From positions 1 to 64,000 of the forward strand of contig JAFGDW010000160.1 of NCBI GenBank assembly GCA_016931935.1: a stretch of 64,000 bases of DNA, in the 5' to 3' direction. How positions within the stretch are numbered: position 1 is the stretch's first letter; the number at the start of each line of letters is the position of its first letter. A model generated the notes under the pieces. That model was not told where the DNA came from. It did not search any database and was given only the letters and a program-made list of their open reading frames with translations. This document shows positions 19,251-29,449 of this stretch, piece by piece. This DNA comes from Candidatus Zhuqueibacterota bacterium (lineage in GTDB: Bacteria; Zhuqueibacterota; Zhuqueibacteria; Thermofontimicrobiales; Thiofontviventaceae). The translations under genes were made by a program, and so were the position numbers.

Positions 19251-19973
19251 ATGAAGCAATATCGAAATTTTATGTTTGTTGTCTTGCTGTTTGTCGGATT
19301 TTCACTTTATTCTAACCCTGCAGTTCAAGCCAACCAGTTAACCGTTGCAGTTCTGGATTTTAAAGACAATTCTCCGTTCCCATCAGCAGATTTAAAACCG
19401 ATGGAACAGGGTTTGGCAAATATGATGATCACTACATTCGCACAAATAAGCGGATTGAAGGTAATTGAGCGTAGCCAACTGCAAGCCCTGTTCGATGAAA
19501 TGGCGCTCGGCCAATCCGGCATGCTGGATGAGCAAACTGCGCAACAAGTCGGTAAGCTCAGCGGGGCTCAATTTCTGGTCTTCGGCAGCTTCATGAAAGG
19601 CATGAAAGACGATATTCGAATTGACGTCCGAATTGTCAAGACGGAAACCGGTGTTACGGTGAAAGCCGAGGAAAGCAGCGGAAAACTAAAAGACATTTTA
19701 AAGTTGATGAGCAAACTGGAAGAGAAAATCGCCACCGATTTGGATGTAAAGTTTACTGAACATGATAAAGAAGTAATGAAAGATTTGGACGGTGGTTGTT
19801 CGCAGGAACTCGTCATGAAATATTTTCAGGCGGTGGATTTGATTGATTCGAAACAATATCGTAAAGCCGATGCATTACTGGGGGAGATAATAAAAGAATG
19901 TCCGAAATTTAAGCGGGCAGTTGTTACCCGCCGGCACATGCGTGCACGATTGAAAGAAGCTTTGCAGAAATAG
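19251..19973 (+). CDS. CsgG/FlgO-like secreted protein
   Basis: A 240-aa protein with a signal peptide (cleavage near AVQA-NQL) and a CsgG/FlgO-like domain at about 30-165. Motifs are LTVAVLDFKDNSPF, LKVIERSQLQALFDEM and GQSGMLDEQTAQQVGKLSGA, the last shared with the next gene. The C-terminal part (about 180-240) is helical with a single TPR-like unit. CsgG relatives form or assist outer-membrane assemblies; the exact role is unknown. GAGGGTGAG precedes ATG. First gene of a five-gene outer-surface cluster running to 30430. Confidence 0.82.
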   Translation: MKQYRNFMFVVLLFVGFSLYSNPAVQANQLTVAVLDFKDNSPFPSADLKPMEQGLANMMITTFAQISGLKVIERSQLQALFDEMALGQSGMLDEQTAQQVGKLSGAQFLVFGSFMKGMKDDIRIDVRIVKTETGVTVKAEESSGKLKDILKLMSKLEEKIATDLDVKFTEHDKEVMKDLDGGCSQELVMKYFQAVDLIDSKQYRKADALLGEIIKECPKFKRAVVTRRHMRARLKEALQK

Positions 19974-20124
19974 TGGAATTAGTAAATAATACAATTGGTG
20001 AAATAATTACAAAAGAAAAACTGCTCTTAATTCATAAACAAAAAAAGTTAGTCTGGAACTTTTCCTTTTAAAAAACCTATCAAGCGTGACCAAACCTTAG
20101 CTATTTAATAGAAGAGAAAGGCCC

Positions 20125-21486
20125 ATGAAAAAAACAAAACAAGTTCGATGGCTCCTGATCGGGATGCTTTGCTGGATGATGGCCGGTTGTGGGGCGATGA
20201 ATGTTCAACAGGGGGGGCTGAATTCTCAGTACGATATCAGTCAGTTACAATCCCGGATTAAGCGAAATCCGAAGGATTTTCAGGCATTGCGTGATCTTGG
20301 AGTTGCCAGTTACGAACGCAATCAATTCAAGCAGGCCAGGAAATTTCTGATTCGGGCATTTAAGCTTAATCCGTCTGATCCACAAACCATGCTATATTTG
20401 GGTTTATCGCTGGAAGCTGAAAAACTTCCAAAACTTGCTCATCGTATTTATCGCCGCTATCGTAACGTGCCGGCAAATTCCGAATATCGGGCAATGATTC
20501 AGGCACGTTATGATTTGCTCTCACGTGATATGGCAAAACTTGATATGAAAGCTGCACTGGCTAATGAAAGTCAACTTGCCACAAAGCAGCTCATGCCGAA
20601 TGCAGTTGCTGTTTTCCCTCTCAACCAGGTTGATGGTTCCGATGAATACAAACCGTTAGGGACTGGCATTAGCGAAATGATAATTACCGATCTTAGCCAG
20701 GTGCCTGATTTGAGACTGGTTGAACGCATCCGATTAAATGCACTCATGGAAGAGATGTCGTTAGCACAGACCGGCATGATCGATGTAGATACTGCTCCAC
20801 GCCTGGGGCATTTGGTAAGCGCCGGACGCGTGGTTAACGGTAACTACTCAGTATCGGGCAGTAACCATGTCGAACTGGATGTTTCGTTTTGGGATGTAAT
20901 GAAGGGACAACAACCTGCTGTTAATAGCAAAACTGACGTGTTGCAGAATATTTTCCTGCTCGAAAAAGATATTGTCTTCAATATCATCGATGATATGGGA
21001 GTCGAGTTAACACCCGAGCAACGTGCTAAAATACAATATATTCCAACCAAAAATTTGCATGCGTTTATCGCCTACAGTATGGGACTTGAACTGGAAGACT
21101 CCGGCCAGTTTGAAGCAGCCGCTCAATATTTCGAAAAAGCAGCGAAAATAGATCCACAGTTTAAAAAAGCGAGTGCAAGGGCACAGTCAAGCCGTAGCAT
21201 GGCTGCAATGCAGGGACCACGCCCGAATCTTGCCCGGTTCGCACAAAGCAGAGGAGGCTATAATCGTGCAAATGTATTTGCACCTACTGGTGTAGATGGC
21301 ATTGGTCCTGTATCGCTGAATTTGATGCAGCAACGGTTACAAAATTTATCCTTGAATATTGGTTCGAACTTCATCCCCGGTCAGGATACACGAAAATCAG
21401 CAGAAGAAGCTGAAACTTCGGGTGTTCCTGTGTACAATGCCTTGCCATTGCCACCGGCACCACCATCAATACCAAATCGAGACTAG
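20125..21486 (+). CDS. TPR lipoprotein with CsgG/FlgO-like domain
   Basis: A 453-aa lipoprotein with lipobox MAGC (Cys22). TPR units are at about 40-110, a CsgG/FlgO-like domain at about 150-285 (AVAVFPLNQVDGSDEY, RLVERIRLNALMEEMSLAQTGMID), a further TPR at about 310-345, and a Pro-rich C-terminal tail. The order of domains is the reverse of the lipoproteins at 31-3947. It ends 12 bases before the 2220-aa surface protein, so the two are almost certainly co-transcribed. A periplasmic or outer-membrane assembly factor for that protein is the natural hypothesis. Confidence 0.83.
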   Translation: MKKTKQVRWLLIGMLCWMMAGCGAMNVQQGGLNSQYDISQLQSRIKRNPKDFQALRDLGVASYERNQFKQARKFLIRAFKLNPSDPQTMLYLGLSLEAEKLPKLAHRIYRRYRNVPANSEYRAMIQARYDLLSRDMAKLDMKAALANESQLATKQLMPNAVAVFPLNQVDGSDEYKPLGTGISEMIITDLSQVPDLRLVERIRLNALMEEMSLAQTGMIDVDTAPRLGHLVSAGRVVNGNYSVSGSNHVELDVSFWDVMKGQQPAVNSKTDVLQNIFLLEKDIVFNIIDDMGVELTPEQRAKIQYIPTKNLHAFIAYSMGLELEDSGQFEAAAQYFEKAAKIDPQFKKASARAQSSRSMAAMQGPRPNLARFAQSRGGYNRANVFAPTGVDGIGPVSLNLMQQRLQNLSLNIGSNFIPGQDTRKSAEEAETSGVPVYNALPLPPAPPSIPNRD

Positions 21487-21498
21487 GAGACAAAACGC

Positions 21499-24400
21499 AT
21501 GAAGCGATTTTTACATATATGGGGCGGGATATTGTTGGCTATCCTTTCCGTTTCGAATTTGTTCGCACAACTTCCGGATATGCAGGACCTTGGTGTCTGG
21601 AACGGCCGTTGTCAAACAGTTGCCGTTCAGGGAGATAGGGCAGTAGCCGGAAGCGATAGTTTTTTAACCGTTCTGAATTTAAAACAAACGCCTGAATTTG
21701 AAGTTTTGGCTGAAGTCAATTTGCATAGTGTTATTGAGCATGTTCAGGTTCTTGATACATTGGTATATGCAGCGCTTGGTGATTCCGGTATGCAAATTTA
21801 TACTATTAAAGACCTGGCAAACATCAGAGAAATTGGTCGGTTTAGTCGTTCACGCGCACATCACATTCGTGTGATCGACAATATTGCTTATGTAGCTGCA
21901 ATGAATGATGGTCTGCGCATTGTGGATGTTAGTAATCCGGCAGCGCCAAACGAGCTGGGAAATTATATCCCGGAAACTGAAATTTATGATGTTTCTATCG
22001 TTGGCAACACGGCATTCCTGGCTGCCGGGTATGTGGGAATGTATGCTGTCGATATTACGTATAAAGAAACCCCGTCATATATTAGTGTGCATTACACCCC
22101 CGGTGATGCTTATGAAGTAGAGGTTCTTAACACTCGCGCATATATTGCAAACACCTTTGGCGGTTTACGGATAGTCGACGTCAGCGCTCCTGGTAATATG
22201 TTGGAATTAGGTTTTTATGAAGGTCCTAAAAATGCTACAAGTCTTAAGGTGTTCGACCGTTATGCATTTGTAACCAGTGTGGATTCAGGACTGTTTGTGA
22301 TTGATACAAGTAATCCGGCTGCTCCGTCTGAAGTTATGTTTGTACCAACGGACAGCAGCGCATCATTCGTGCACTGGGCGGATCATCGGATATTTGTTGC
22401 GGATGGCGGTGGTGGATTACATGCTATGCGCCTGATGGCTAACGCCCAACTGATTCCATCTGTACTTAATTTTCAGGAAACCTATCTGACAAACTCGGAT
22501 ATTATTCTACAGAAGATTAAAAATACATCCCAATTTCATCTGGTTTTGGATAGCGTACAAATTGAAGGTGCGAATAGCGATCAATTCGCTGTTGGAAATT
22601 TCCCCGGAGCGAATACTGTTATTAATCCCGGTGATTCATTATCGTTGAATGTAATGTTTGAGCCAACGAATCAAGGACGTCAAGTTGCACAATTAAGACT
22701 CTTCTCAAACAGTATTGGCCCAGACGTGACTCAATTAGCAGGGCAGGGTATGTCCGACTACTGGACGATATACAATCAATCAAATTCATCTTTATTGATA
22801 AATAATTACTATGATATTGATGTGGATGGTAATGGTCGGGTAATGGCTGTTGGACTCGGTGATGGCGCTGGCATCGCCGATTTAAACGGTACAACATGGA
22901 TGATTTGGAATACTCAAAATTCGAACCTTGAAAATAATAATGTAATTTGTGTTGAAGCGGATCATGACCGAAATGTTTGGTGGTTCGGAACATCCGGTGG
23001 CGGATTGACGAGTTTCGATGGCCAACAGTGGCAAACGTGGACGACAGCTACTGGTGGCACAATTCCCAATGATACCGTTACGGCGGTGTCAATCGATTCG
23101 CAACATCGTGTGTGGATGGGATTTATTTCCGGTGATGTAGCTATGTTCAACCCGGATTCTGCTGTATGGCATATTTTAAATTCAGCCGACATTTTAGATT
23201 CACCCATTCAAACATTGGCAGTGAATCCGCTTAATGGTGTTGTATGTGTAGGAAGTCAGAATGGCGCCGCCCTTTTTACAGCTTTTGGACAAGCATGGCA
23301 GACTTTTACTACCAGCAATTCAGGATTGCCAAATAATAATGTCATTGATATTGCGTACGGACCTGACGGCTACGCCTGGTTTGCTACATTTGGCGGCGGG
23401 GTTGCCGAATTTGATGGTATTCATTGGAATGTGTTTAATAAATTAACAAATGGAATTGCTTCCGATTCGGTAATGAGTGTTGAAATCGATGGTGGTAATA
23501 ATGTCTGGCTCGGCCATTTGTTCCATGGAATTACACTAATGGATAAGTTGGGCGACATACAAATTTTCAATGCATTCAATTCCGGGTTGCCGTTGAATGA
23601 TGTGCGTACAATTGCATTTGCCGATTCAGCCACAAAATGGATTGCTACCAATGGCGGTGGTATTGCACGCTATAACGAGTTGCGTGGCACGTTGGAACCT
23701 CACGTTTTAATCACCAGAAACTCTCTCAATTTTGGTGATCTTGGCGTTGGGCAAACTGGCAGGATGTCGACAATTGTAGTTAATACAGGCAATACAAAAT
23801 TAAATATTTCCAGTGTAGTCCTGGATGGATTGAATCCGACGGATTTCACATTATTTCAAACGGATCCTTTTTCTGTTCCTTACGGAGGCACGTACCAACT
23901 GGATGTCCAATTCAATCCGTCTGCTGCCGGCCCAAAAACTGCGTTTATACAATTAAACGATAATGCTCCGAGCAATCCGGATATCATTAACTTGAGCGGT
24001 AATGCACGCGGCGGGGAAGTCACCTTCATTCCCGACTCAATAAACTTTGGAAATATTCCGCAGGATACGACAAAAACAGATACGTTTTACATTGTGAACA
24101 GTGGTCTTGCAGCGCTTAACATTAATTCCTTACAAGTGATTGAACCCAATCCGGGTATTTTCACAACGAATACACAATTTACTGCAACACTAAGTCCCGG
24201 TGATAGTGCAACAATCAGTGTCACATTTTCACCCCAATTCGCGGGTACTGTGAATGGAGCCGGAATTATTGTCAATTCGGATTCGTATATGGCTCCGGAT
24301 ACAATTCGTCTCTATGGCGCTGCTAATGCGCCGGAAACAGCATATTCACCGAATGGACTTAATTTTGGCCAGGTACTGGTGAATTCCGTAAAACTGGATT

Positions 24401-27400
24401 CAATTTATATACGAAATGTCGGACTTGAACCTTTAATCATTGATTCTGTTGTAGTAAATGGTGCGGATTCAGTGGCATTTACACGAATGGCGGCAATCGG
24501 TGGTTCAATTCTACCTGGTGACAGTCTGCTGACGACTGTTGAGTTTCACCCGCAACAAACTCGTGGCTATAGAGTGAACTTAATTGTGAACAGCAATGCA
24601 TTAACCAATCCTGACACGCTGGAACTACGAGGCCAGGGTATTTGGGGTGAATTTAGCTATTGGCCAGACTCTCCCAATTTTGGCAATGTCCGCGTGGGTT
24701 CTACAAAAATTGATTCATTCTACGTGAAAAATATCGGTTATGCACCATTAAATGTACAAAAGTTCCAGGTGAATTCAGAACTGGATACTATTTTTAGAGT
24801 AATTGATACCCTGGCAATAACGTTAGCACCTAATGATAGCCAGGCGGTGCGCTGCTCGTTTAAACCGGCTATTGCCGGATCAGTTACGGGATCGGTTACC
24901 GTAACGAGCGATGCTCTCACAAGTCCTGATATTATTTATATTCGAGGAACAGGTGTACAGCCTGTTATGCAATTATCAAAAACTTACATCAATTATGGTA
25001 ATGTATTTCTTGGTCGCATGGTCCCCGAAGCGGTGACTGTATATAATATAGGCACCGATACATTGCATGTCGGTCCAGTTGGTTTTTCAGGGGATAGTCT
25101 TGGTTTTACAATGACTACACCAAAGACATTTTCAATTGCGATGGGTGATTCAGAAACAATAAGAATTCGTTTCGCACCCCAGACTGTACGAAATTACAAT
25201 GCATACCTCAATGTTTACAGCGATGGCGGCAGCTCAGTTATTGAATTGATTGGCGCCGGTATTATTGAACAGGCGAGCAACGAGGGTTTAATTGCATTTT
25301 ATCCGTTTGATGGTAACACACTGGATGTTAGTGGTAATGAACACCATGGTACCAATCATAGCGCCACGTTAGTTAGCGATCGGTCCGGGCGGGATTCTTC
25401 AGCATATCGATTTAATGGAAGTAGTTATATCATTATTTCGGATTCATTAAAATCGACTGACATTACAATATGCGCCTGGGTGAATCCGAGCCTGATGTCC
25501 GTTCCGTGGATGCCAATTATAAGCTATGGTAATAATGGGCATTTGTTAGCAATTGATGAAACTGGGCATATTGTAGCTGGTGTTCAGGGCAACAATGCAT
25601 CTTTAATAACTAGTAATGATAGTTTAGCGCTAGGTAGTTGGGCATTTGTCGCTGTCACCCGAGATACTGACAATGTTGTTAGTATTTACTATAACGGTCA
25701 GCTTGATATATCGGGCATTTCTTCATCATTGCCGAGTTTTCATTATACGCCGAATATTGGCCATGATCCATCATCATATACTTTTCAGAATTTTAGAGGG
25801 GATATCGATGAAGTCCGTATTTACGATCGGGCACTCACTGCAGAAGAAATCGATATTGTTTATAATTATTCCCCGGCTGAACCGATCCTTTCTGTCAGTC
25901 CGATCATGTTAAATTTTGGCAATGTGTCTATTGGGACCCAGAATTACCGGGATGTTCGGATCACCAATATTGGACAGGATACCCTTATTCTGGCCACTCC
26001 AACATTCGCTAATGGGGCCGCCTTTTACATTTCCGAACTTCCGGATCCATTTCGTTTATTACCTGCAGACTTCCATGATATTCGTGTGTATTTTTCACCC
26101 TCCGCAATACAGTTATACTCGGATACTCTGAATATTAGTAGCAATGGTGGTTCACAACAGGTTCTGCTGATGGGAACTGGAACTTCGGCGTCAGCATTGT
26201 ACTTCCCATATTCAACCATCAGATTCGATACGGTAGAAGTCGGGTACATTTCAGCAAGGACGTACACCATTACCAATATCAGTGAAAGCGCGGTTCAATT
26301 TTCCAGTATTAGCATTGCAGGCACAAATACATCCGTCTTTGGAATTAATACAGTGCTTACGTATCCTTATATACTCGAGCCGGATAGCAATTTGACGCTG
26401 GTATTAAATTATTCTCCCAATAGCGTAGGCGTACATATGGCAGAATTAATTTACACATCAAGCGCGGAATCCAGCCCGGATTCCATTCAGTTGTACGGTT
26501 ATGGTACGGTAACGGGATATGCTACTCCAGAGATTACGTATGATACAACGGCTGTCGCTCCCGGTCGGAATTTGACATTTAATGTCACACTACCTATTGG
26601 ATTTACTCCGACTGCACAGCATCTTTATTATCGAATAGCCGGGGATACAGCCTGGACACATCTGCTGATACCTCTAACGCAAGCTACGGGAACAATTCCG
26701 GCAAGCGCCATAACCAGTCGTGGTGTTCAATACTATTGGGAAATGACAGATGGCACACGTACAATTACCTACCCGGCGCACGATGTTCAGGACTACCCTG
26801 CGTTTGTTGAAGTGCATGTCGCGCGTTTAGTGAGTGGCGCACGTTTGGAACCATTGAAATACAAGATGATTTCAGTGCCGTATGAAATCGCGCGTCCCAA
26901 TGTTACGGACGTTTTGTATGATGATTATGGGGCATACGATATACGCAATTACCGAATTCTTCGCTGGAATGAATATGACTCGAGCTATGCAGAGTATATG
27001 ATTCCCGACTCACTAGATGAGTATTCATATGAGAATTGGTATCATTCATACGCCTTATATCCGGGATATGCTTATTGGTTAGTAACACGAACAGGCACTG
27101 CATTCGACATAGAAAATGCTGTCGCTCATGCGTCGCCATATCCGTTTCAGATTTTCCTGGAACCGGGCTGGAATATGATGGCTGATCCGTTTCCATATCC
27201 AATCAGCATCGATAACATCGAAGTTGATACCACACAGATCTCCAAACCAATTTTTTTTGATGGTTCCCAATATCTATACGACCGTCAGGTGATGATGCCC
27301 TGGGAAGGTTATTTTGTCTACAATTTTAGTGAGACTTATCAGTATGCTTCAATATTGCCGATCGCAGTGAACGCGGGCATGTTCAAGGAAAATGTTCGGG

Positions 27401-28161
27401 CGACACAAACACGCGCCGGTGAATTTGTTCTGCAAATTAGTGCACAGATACCTGAGAGTGATTTAATCGACTCGCAAAATTTTGTCGGCTTTAAAAAGGA
27501 TGCGGAAGACGGATTTGAGCGGATGGATTATCCTGAAGCGCCGCCGATTGATGATGTGCTGCGACTGTCAGTTATGGAGAAGAAAATCAGATTGGCTGGC
27601 AGCTTTAAATCCATTAATCCGGAAGGCCAATATTGGGATGTTGTCGTATCGACTTCAAAACCGATGCAAAAGCCCGTTATGTGCACGCTGACAGAATTTG
27701 GTGAGCGTTTGCCCGATCAAAATATTTATATTCTTGATAAAGATTATCAGTGTGCGCTGCCCGTCAGGAGTGAACAATTTGTCGTGTACCTGAGTAAGGA
27801 AATACCGGTTCGACACTTCCGAATAATTATCGGAACTGAGAACTATGCATCGGCAAATAGCGAGAGCATCCCGCTGGCGCCGTTGGTGTACCAACTCGAT
27901 CAGAATTATCCCAATCCGTTTAATCCAACAACAACAATTCGCTATCAACTGGCAATGCGCAGTCACGTGACGATTGAAGTGTTTAATATGATTGGGCAAA
28001 AGATACGCACACTGGTCAATGAAACGCAAATGACTGGTCAACACACAATTCGCTGGGATGCGCGTAACGATGACGATTTACAGGTTGCCAGCGGTGTTTA
28101 TCTGTACCGCATTCAGGCAGGTGAATTTGTCGCATCGAAAAAGCTGGTATTAATCCGGTAA
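21499..28161 (+). CDS. Giant (2220 aa) secreted multidomain surface protein with C-terminal sorting domain
   Basis: Signal peptide MKRFLHIWGGILLAILSVSN..FA-Q. Residues about 30-320 are LVIVD-type repeats (GLRIVDVSNPAAPNELG), giving a beta-propeller. There is an ASH/choice-of-anchor-D domain at about 325-420, regulator-type propeller repeats (NNNVICVEADHDRNVWWFGT) at about 430-735, and a run of ASH domains (LNFGDLGVG, FNPSAAGPKTA) at about 740-1250. A LamG/concanavalin-like domain (LIAFYPFDGNTLDVSGN) at about 1265-1455 and two more ASH domains follow. Then come a GWNMMADPFPY module and the FlgD-like sorting domain NYPNPFNPTTTIRYQL to the end. AGGAG is 9 bases before ATG. Likely exported by a type IX-like route and displayed on the surface. 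Confidence 0.88.
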   Translation: MKRFLHIWGGILLAILSVSNLFAQLPDMQDLGVWNGRCQTVAVQGDRAVAGSDSFLTVLNLKQTPEFEVLAEVNLHSVIEHVQVLDTLVYAALGDSGMQIYTIKDLANIREIGRFSRSRAHHIRVIDNIAYVAAMNDGLRIVDVSNPAAPNELGNYIPETEIYDVSIVGNTAFLAAGYVGMYAVDITYKETPSYISVHYTPGDAYEVEVLNTRAYIANTFGGLRIVDVSAPGNMLELGFYEGPKNATSLKVFDRYAFVTSVDSGLFVIDTSNPAAPSEVMFVPTDSSASFVHWADHRIFVADGGGGLHAMRLMANAQLIPSVLNFQETYLTNSDIILQKIKNTSQFHLVLDSVQIEGANSDQFAVGNFPGANTVINPGDSLSLNVMFEPTNQGRQVAQLRLFSNSIGPDVTQLAGQGMSDYWTIYNQSNSSLLINNYYDIDVDGNGRVMAVGLGDGAGIADLNGTTWMIWNTQNSNLENNNVICVEADHDRNVWWFGTSGGGLTSFDGQQWQTWTTATGGTIPNDTVTAVSIDSQHRVWMGFISGDVAMFNPDSAVWHILNSADILDSPIQTLAVNPLNGVVCVGSQNGAALFTAFGQAWQTFTTSNSGLPNNNVIDIAYGPDGYAWFATFGGGVAEFDGIHWNVFNKLTNGIASDSVMSVEIDGGNNVWLGHLFHGITLMDKLGDIQIFNAFNSGLPLNDVRTIAFADSATKWIATNGGGIARYNELRGTLEPHVLITRNSLNFGDLGVGQTGRMSTIVVNTGNTKLNISSVVLDGLNPTDFTLFQTDPFSVPYGGTYQLDVQFNPSAAGPKTAFIQLNDNAPSNPDIINLSGNARGGEVTFIPDSINFGNIPQDTTKTDTFYIVNSGLAALNINSLQVIEPNPGIFTTNTQFTATLSPGDSATISVTFSPQFAGTVNGAGIIVNSDSYMAPDTIRLYGAANAPETAYSPNGLNFGQVLVNSVKLDSIYIRNVGLEPLIIDSVVVNGADSVAFTRMAAIGGSILPGDSLLTTVEFHPQQTRGYRVNLIVNSNALTNPDTLELRGQGIWGEFSYWPDSPNFGNVRVGSTKIDSFYVKNIGYAPLNVQKFQVNSELDTIFRVIDTLAITLAPNDSQAVRCSFKPAIAGSVTGSVTVTSDALTSPDIIYIRGTGVQPVMQLSKTYINYGNVFLGRMVPEAVTVYNIGTDTLHVGPVGFSGDSLGFTMTTPKTFSIAMGDSETIRIRFAPQTVRNYNAYLNVYSDGGSSVIELIGAGIIEQASNEGLIAFYPFDGNTLDVSGNEHHGTNHSATLVSDRSGRDSSAYRFNGSSYIIISDSLKSTDITICAWVNPSLMSVPWMPIISYGNNGHLLAIDETGHIVAGVQGNNASLITSNDSLALGSWAFVAVTRDTDNVVSIYYNGQLDISGISSSLPSFHYTPNIGHDPSSYTFQNFRGDIDEVRIYDRALTAEEIDIVYNYSPAEPILSVSPIMLNFGNVSIGTQNYRDVRITNIGQDTLILATPTFANGAAFYISELPDPFRLLPADFHDIRVYFSPSAIQLYSDTLNISSNGGSQQVLLMGTGTSASALYFPYSTIRFDTVEVGYISARTYTITNISESAVQFSSISIAGTNTSVFGINTVLTYPYILEPDSNLTLVLNYSPNSVGVHMAELIYTSSAESSPDSIQLYGYGTVTGYATPEITYDTTAVAPGRNLTFNVTLPIGFTPTAQHLYYRIAGDTAWTHLLIPLTQATGTIPASAITSRGVQYYWEMTDGTRTITYPAHDVQDYPAFVEVHVARLVSGARLEPLKYKMISVPYEIARPNVTDVLYDDYGAYDIRNYRILRWNEYDSSYAEYMIPDSLDEYSYENWYHSYALYPGYAYWLVTRTGTAFDIENAVAHASPYPFQIFLEPGWNMMADPFPYPISIDNIEVDTTQISKPIFFDGSQYLYDRQVMMPWEGYFVYNFSETYQYASILPIAVNAGMFKENVRATQTRAGEFVLQISAQIPESDLIDSQNFVGFKKDAEDGFERMDYPEAPPIDDVLRLSVMEKKIRLAGSFKSINPEGQYWDVVVSTSKPMQKPVMCTLTEFGERLPDQNIYILDKDYQCALPVRSEQFVVYLSKEIPVRHFRIIIGTENYASANSESIPLAPLVYQLDQNYPNPFNPTTTIRYQLAMRSHVTIEVFNMIGQKIRTLVNETQMTGQHTIRWDARNDDDLQVASGVYLYRIQAGEFVASKKLVLIR

Positions 28162-28194
28162 ATTTACTGATAAATCCCGGGGGAAGAAGTTTCA

Positions 28195-28220
28195 ACCGGC
28201 AGCTTTCGAAAACTGCCGGT
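28195..28220. terminator. Hairpin between surface protein and beta-barrel gene
   Basis: Stem ACCGGCAG/CTGCCGGT with a TTTC/GAAA inner stem, 34 bases after the stop of the 2220-aa protein. No T tract follows. It may attenuate rather than end transcription into the beta-barrel gene, or stabilise the upstream mRNA. Confidence 0.4.
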
Positions 28221-28257
28221 AAGCGGTTGTACATGAACAATGACGGAGTGAATCATC

Positions 28258-29337
28258 ATGCAGATTTTTCGAACATCACTTATTTTTATTATGCTACTGT
28301 TTTTAGCGATATCCGGATTTGCCCAAAGCGGTTACATCATTCCTCAGCAACGCATGATCCAAATCCAGCCAATATTTCAGAATTGGACAATGGACGATAC
28401 ATTATTCCATGAAATGAGCATACCTATTTATTTCTATTACCCTATAAATCGTATTATGAGCGTAAACTTGCAAACAAATCAGGCATCGGCTTCGGGCAAT
28501 AAAGATGAATCCCTGAGTGGAATAACGGATATTCAAATAGGCTATAATTACTATTGGGAAAAGTATAATCTTGTTTTCAATGTTGGAATTAATTTGCCGA
28601 GCGGGAAGAAAGAGTTAACAGCATTAGAATTTAATTCATCAGTGAAATTGAGTCAGAACCAGTACAATTTCCGTGTTCCAAATTTTGGTCAGGGATTTAA
28701 TTTCGCTCCGGGCGTGACCTGGGCATACACGATGAATGATGAACTTGTTCTTGGTGCAGGAATGTCGTTTCAGTACAAGGGAGGCTTCAAACCAGCCGTT
28801 ATGTATACTGAACCGTATCAGCCAGGGAGTGAATTTTTGCTGACCGGGGGAGTTGATTACAAATTAAGCCCCACTGCGGCAGTCTCCGCAGATATGATTT
28901 TCATTACCTATGGGACAGATAAAGTGGGGGGGACTGAAGTATTTGCCTCCGGTAATATGGTAATCACGAATTTCCAGCTCCGAAAATATTTTGGCTATGA
29001 TGAAATTTATATTTTTGCCCGTTATCGTACCAAAGGGAAAAATGAGGCGTTAGGCATAAGTATCAGTACACCAAAGCAAGCAGAAGCGACGATTACGTAC
29101 CGGAAACGGATGAGTCAGGCGCTCTCACTTGGTTTCGTTGTCGAAATGCGCGGCTTTAGTCCGTCGGATGTCTCAAATGGCGTGGATGTTCGAAGCCTGG
29201 GCCTTGCACCTCAATATGTCGTTTCACCAAAATTAACTGTTCCAATGAAAATTCGCTATATGCAAGCAAGCTTCCGAGATACGGGCCAGGTTGTCACCGG
29301 ATATGAAATTGGGATTGGTGCACAGTATGCGTTTTAG
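28258..29337 (+). CDS. Outer-membrane beta-barrel protein
   Basis: A 359-aa protein with a signal peptide (cleavage near GFAQ-SGY). The remainder alternates amphipathic strands and ends in ...IGIGAQYAF, the terminal aromatic residue recognised by BAM. No catalytic motif was found. It resembles the generic transporter-like outer-membrane proteins of the FCB group (LPSGKK, GYNYYWEKYNLVFNVGINL). GGAG lies 9 bases before ATG. Its position just after the giant surface protein suggests a role in export or anchoring of that protein, but this is inferred from context only. Confidence 0.75.
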   Translation: MQIFRTSLIFIMLLFLAISGFAQSGYIIPQQRMIQIQPIFQNWTMDDTLFHEMSIPIYFYYPINRIMSVNLQTNQASASGNKDESLSGITDIQIGYNYYWEKYNLVFNVGINLPSGKKELTALEFNSSVKLSQNQYNFRVPNFGQGFNFAPGVTWAYTMNDELVLGAGMSFQYKGGFKPAVMYTEPYQPGSEFLLTGGVDYKLSPTAAVSADMIFITYGTDKVGGTEVFASGNMVITNFQLRKYFGYDEIYIFARYRTKGKNEALGISISTPKQAEATITYRKRMSQALSLGFVVEMRGFSPSDVSNGVDVRSLGLAPQYVVSPKLTVPMKIRYMQASFRDTGQVVTGYEIGIGAQYAF

Positions 29338-29449
29338 TGAGAAAACATAACAGACATCTGGTTCCGTTACAAAAAATTATATTGTCTTTTTCAGAAATTT
29401 TAGCTAACTTGGATTCCCAGCTACAGCATAAATCAGGAGGTGGGAATCC

